Shown one piece after another: positions 5,667 to 6,622 of a stretch of DNA of 6,622 bases. A program made the translations under genes and the position numbers. Source of the DNA: JAKFWI01 sp050246435 (GTDB taxonomy: Bacteria > Pseudomonadota > Alphaproteobacteria > Caulobacterales > Aquidulcibacteraceae); NCBI GenBank assembly GCA_050246435.1, contig JBFWWB010000138.1, forward strand, positions 1 through 6,622, written 5' to 3'. Position 1 is the stretch's first letter; each line of letters opens with the position of its first letter. The notes below the pieces were generated by a model, which searched no databases, was not told the origin of the DNA, and worked only from the letters and a program-made list of their open reading frames with translations.

Positions 5667-6622
5667 ATGGGCGGCGGCGAGATGTCCAAATTCATGGTGC
5701 GGGCGCGCAATTGGCTAGGCGCGCGCGCGAACGCTTTCCGGCGCGCGCGCAAAGGCAATGTCGCGATGATTTTCGCGCTGGCCACCATTCCCATCCTGAT
5801 CGCGGGCGGCGCCGGCGTCGATCTGGCGCGCGCGCTGGCCGTGCGTGCAAAGCTGTACGCCGCGGTGGACGCCGCGGCCCTCGCCGTGGCCGCCAAGCCG
5901 GGCGCGACGCTCGATCAGCAAAAAGTACTCGCGCAGCAATATTTCAACGCCAATTACCAGCTGAACCCGAGCTTCGGCGCGCCGATGCCGGTATCGGTGA
6001 CGGTCGCCAACTCCACCGTGACGGTGAAGACCGAGGTGACGATGCCGACGACGCTGATGGCGGTGGCGGGCATCGAGCACGTGCCGGTGAAGGCTTCCAG
6101 CGAAGTCGTCTGGGGGCAGACGAAACTCTGGGTCGCGCTCGCGCTCGATAACACCGGCTCCATGTGCGAGCCGTCGAGCCAGCCCTGCCCCTCCCCGGGC
6201 TCGACGACGAAGATGTACGCGCTCAAAGCCGCGACCAAGGAATTGCTGAACATCCTCAAGAACGCGTCGGCCACGGCCGGCGACGTTCAGGCCGCGATCG
6301 TTCCGTTCGCCAAGGACGTGAACGTCGGCGCCAGCAATTACAACGCGAGCTGGATCGACTGGACCGATTGGGACGCGGTGAACGGCAGCTGCAGCATTTC
6401 CGGCAAATCGCCGAAGAACACGTGCGAATCCTCGACGACGGGTTCGTGCAGCATCTCCGGCAACAACAGCAAGAATTCGTGCGAGTCCGCCGGCACGTGC
6501 AGCATCTCCGGCAACAACAGCAAAAACTCGTGCGAAAGCGCGACGAGCGGAAGCTGCAGCAATCCCAGCCAGACGACTAAGAACAACTGCCAGAACAACA
6601 ATGCGTGCTCCAACGAGATCGG
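5667..6622 (+). CDS. TadG-like Tad pilus protein with VWA-like domain and Cys-rich repeats (3' end missing)
   Basis: The frame is open from 5667 to the window end (318 residues, incomplete). A very basic N terminus (RARNWLGARANAFRRARKG) precedes GNVAMIFALATIPILIAGGA, the membrane segment of the TadE/TadG-like Tad domain, and VDLARALAVRAKLYAAVDAA. A von Willebrand A-like domain starts near residue 154 with VALALDNTGSM. Its DNTGS (161-165) is the MIDAS metal-binding motif in the DxTxS form usual for TadG proteins. Then follow KAATKELLNIL and VQAAIVPFAKDVNVG. From about residue 240, where the domain should continue, lies a Cys/Asn/Ser-rich tandem repeat with nine cysteines. The protein is expected to be anchored in the inner membrane with a large periplasmic or surface part, acting in pilus assembly or adhesion. 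ATG 5667 has GAGG 9 bases upstream; ATG 5682 in the same frame is an alternative start. Confidence 0.9.
   Translation, partial: MGGGEMSKFMVRARNWLGARANAFRRARKGNVAMIFALATIPILIAGGAGVDLARALAVRAKLYAAVDAAALAVAAKPGATLDQQKVLAQQYFNANYQLNPSFGAPMPVSVTVANSTVTVKTEVTMPTTLMAVAGIEHVPVKASSEVVWGQTKLWVALALDNTGSMCEPSSQPCPSPGSTTKMYALKAATKELLNILKNASATAGDVQAAIVPFAKDVNVGASNYNASWIDWTDWDAVNGSCSISGKSPKNTCESSTTGSCSISGNNSKNSCESAGTCSISGNNSKNSCESATSGSCSNPSQTTKNNCQNNNACSNEI
6388..6622 (+). repeat. Tandem Cys-rich repeats in tadG-like gene, alternating 57/51-nt period
   Basis: Equivalent TGC codons fall at 6390, 6447, 6498, 6555 and 6606, that is at steps of 57, 51, 57 and 51 bases, making a 108-base (36-residue) higher-order period. 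Each unit has the form C-x10-C, and the linkers alternate x7 and x5. Units 2 and 3 (6445-6484 and 6496-6535) match at 38 of 40 bases; unit 1 (6388-6427) and unit 4 (6553-6592) are diverged. The consensus residues are CSISGNNSKNSC. The fifth unit is cut by the window end. Confidence 0.9.

Noticed and set aside
5426..6151. A 241-codon plus-strand frame overlapping the tadG-like start and the tadE-like start.
   Set aside because: Its sequence is Arg/Gly-rich and shadowed by the real TadG-like frame, which carries the membrane helix and DNTGS motif. It also crosses the divergent promoter region.

Overview
The window is high-GC DNA that reads as an alphaproteobacterial chromosome. The evidence is the ribosomal protein S9 with a long N-terminal extension, L13 with the C-terminal tail usual in that class, the rplM-rpsI block placed upstream of a type 2 argC, a DUF2842-type membrane protein beside heme A synthase, and a Tad pilus TadE/TadG cluster. 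I do not try to place it below class level. The window is almost entirely coding. It is cut at both ends, inside an LLM-type flavin oxidoreductase on the left and a TadG-like protein on the right. I see no rRNA, tRNA, CRISPR array or insertion sequence.

Layout. (1) Bases 1-666, plus strand: the C-terminal two thirds of a luciferase-like flavin monooxygenase. It converges on argC so tightly that the two stop codons overlap. (2) Bases 663-1882, minus strand: an unrecognised 93-residue acidic protein followed by argC, joined by a TGATG stop/start overlap. (3) Bases 1893-2951, minus strand: rplM then rpsI, closed by a strong intrinsic terminator whose T-tract runs into the ribosome binding site of the next gene. 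(4) Bases 2952-3058: a small AT-rich regulatory region with a plausible rplM promoter and three regularly spaced half-sites. (5) Bases 3059-4051, minus strand: heme A synthase (ctaA). A small two-helix DUF2842-like membrane protein (4147-4350) diverges from it. (6) Bases 4367-5493, minus strand: two TadE-type pseudopilin-like genes with an ATGA overlap. (7) Bases 5667-6622, plus strand: a divergently transcribed TadG-like protein with a von Willebrand A-like motif and a striking Cys/Asn/Ser-rich tandem repeat that runs off the end.

Functionally, the left half is core housekeeping: arginine biosynthesis, ribosomal proteins and heme A for cytochrome oxidase. The right half is cell-surface adhesion machinery of the Tad/Flp pilus type. 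I found no convincing new multi-gene system. The observations most worth a second look are the alternating 57/51-nt cysteine repeat in the TadG-like gene, the triple AT-rich half-site array upstream of rplM, and the placement of the terminator against the start of the small-ORF/argC unit.
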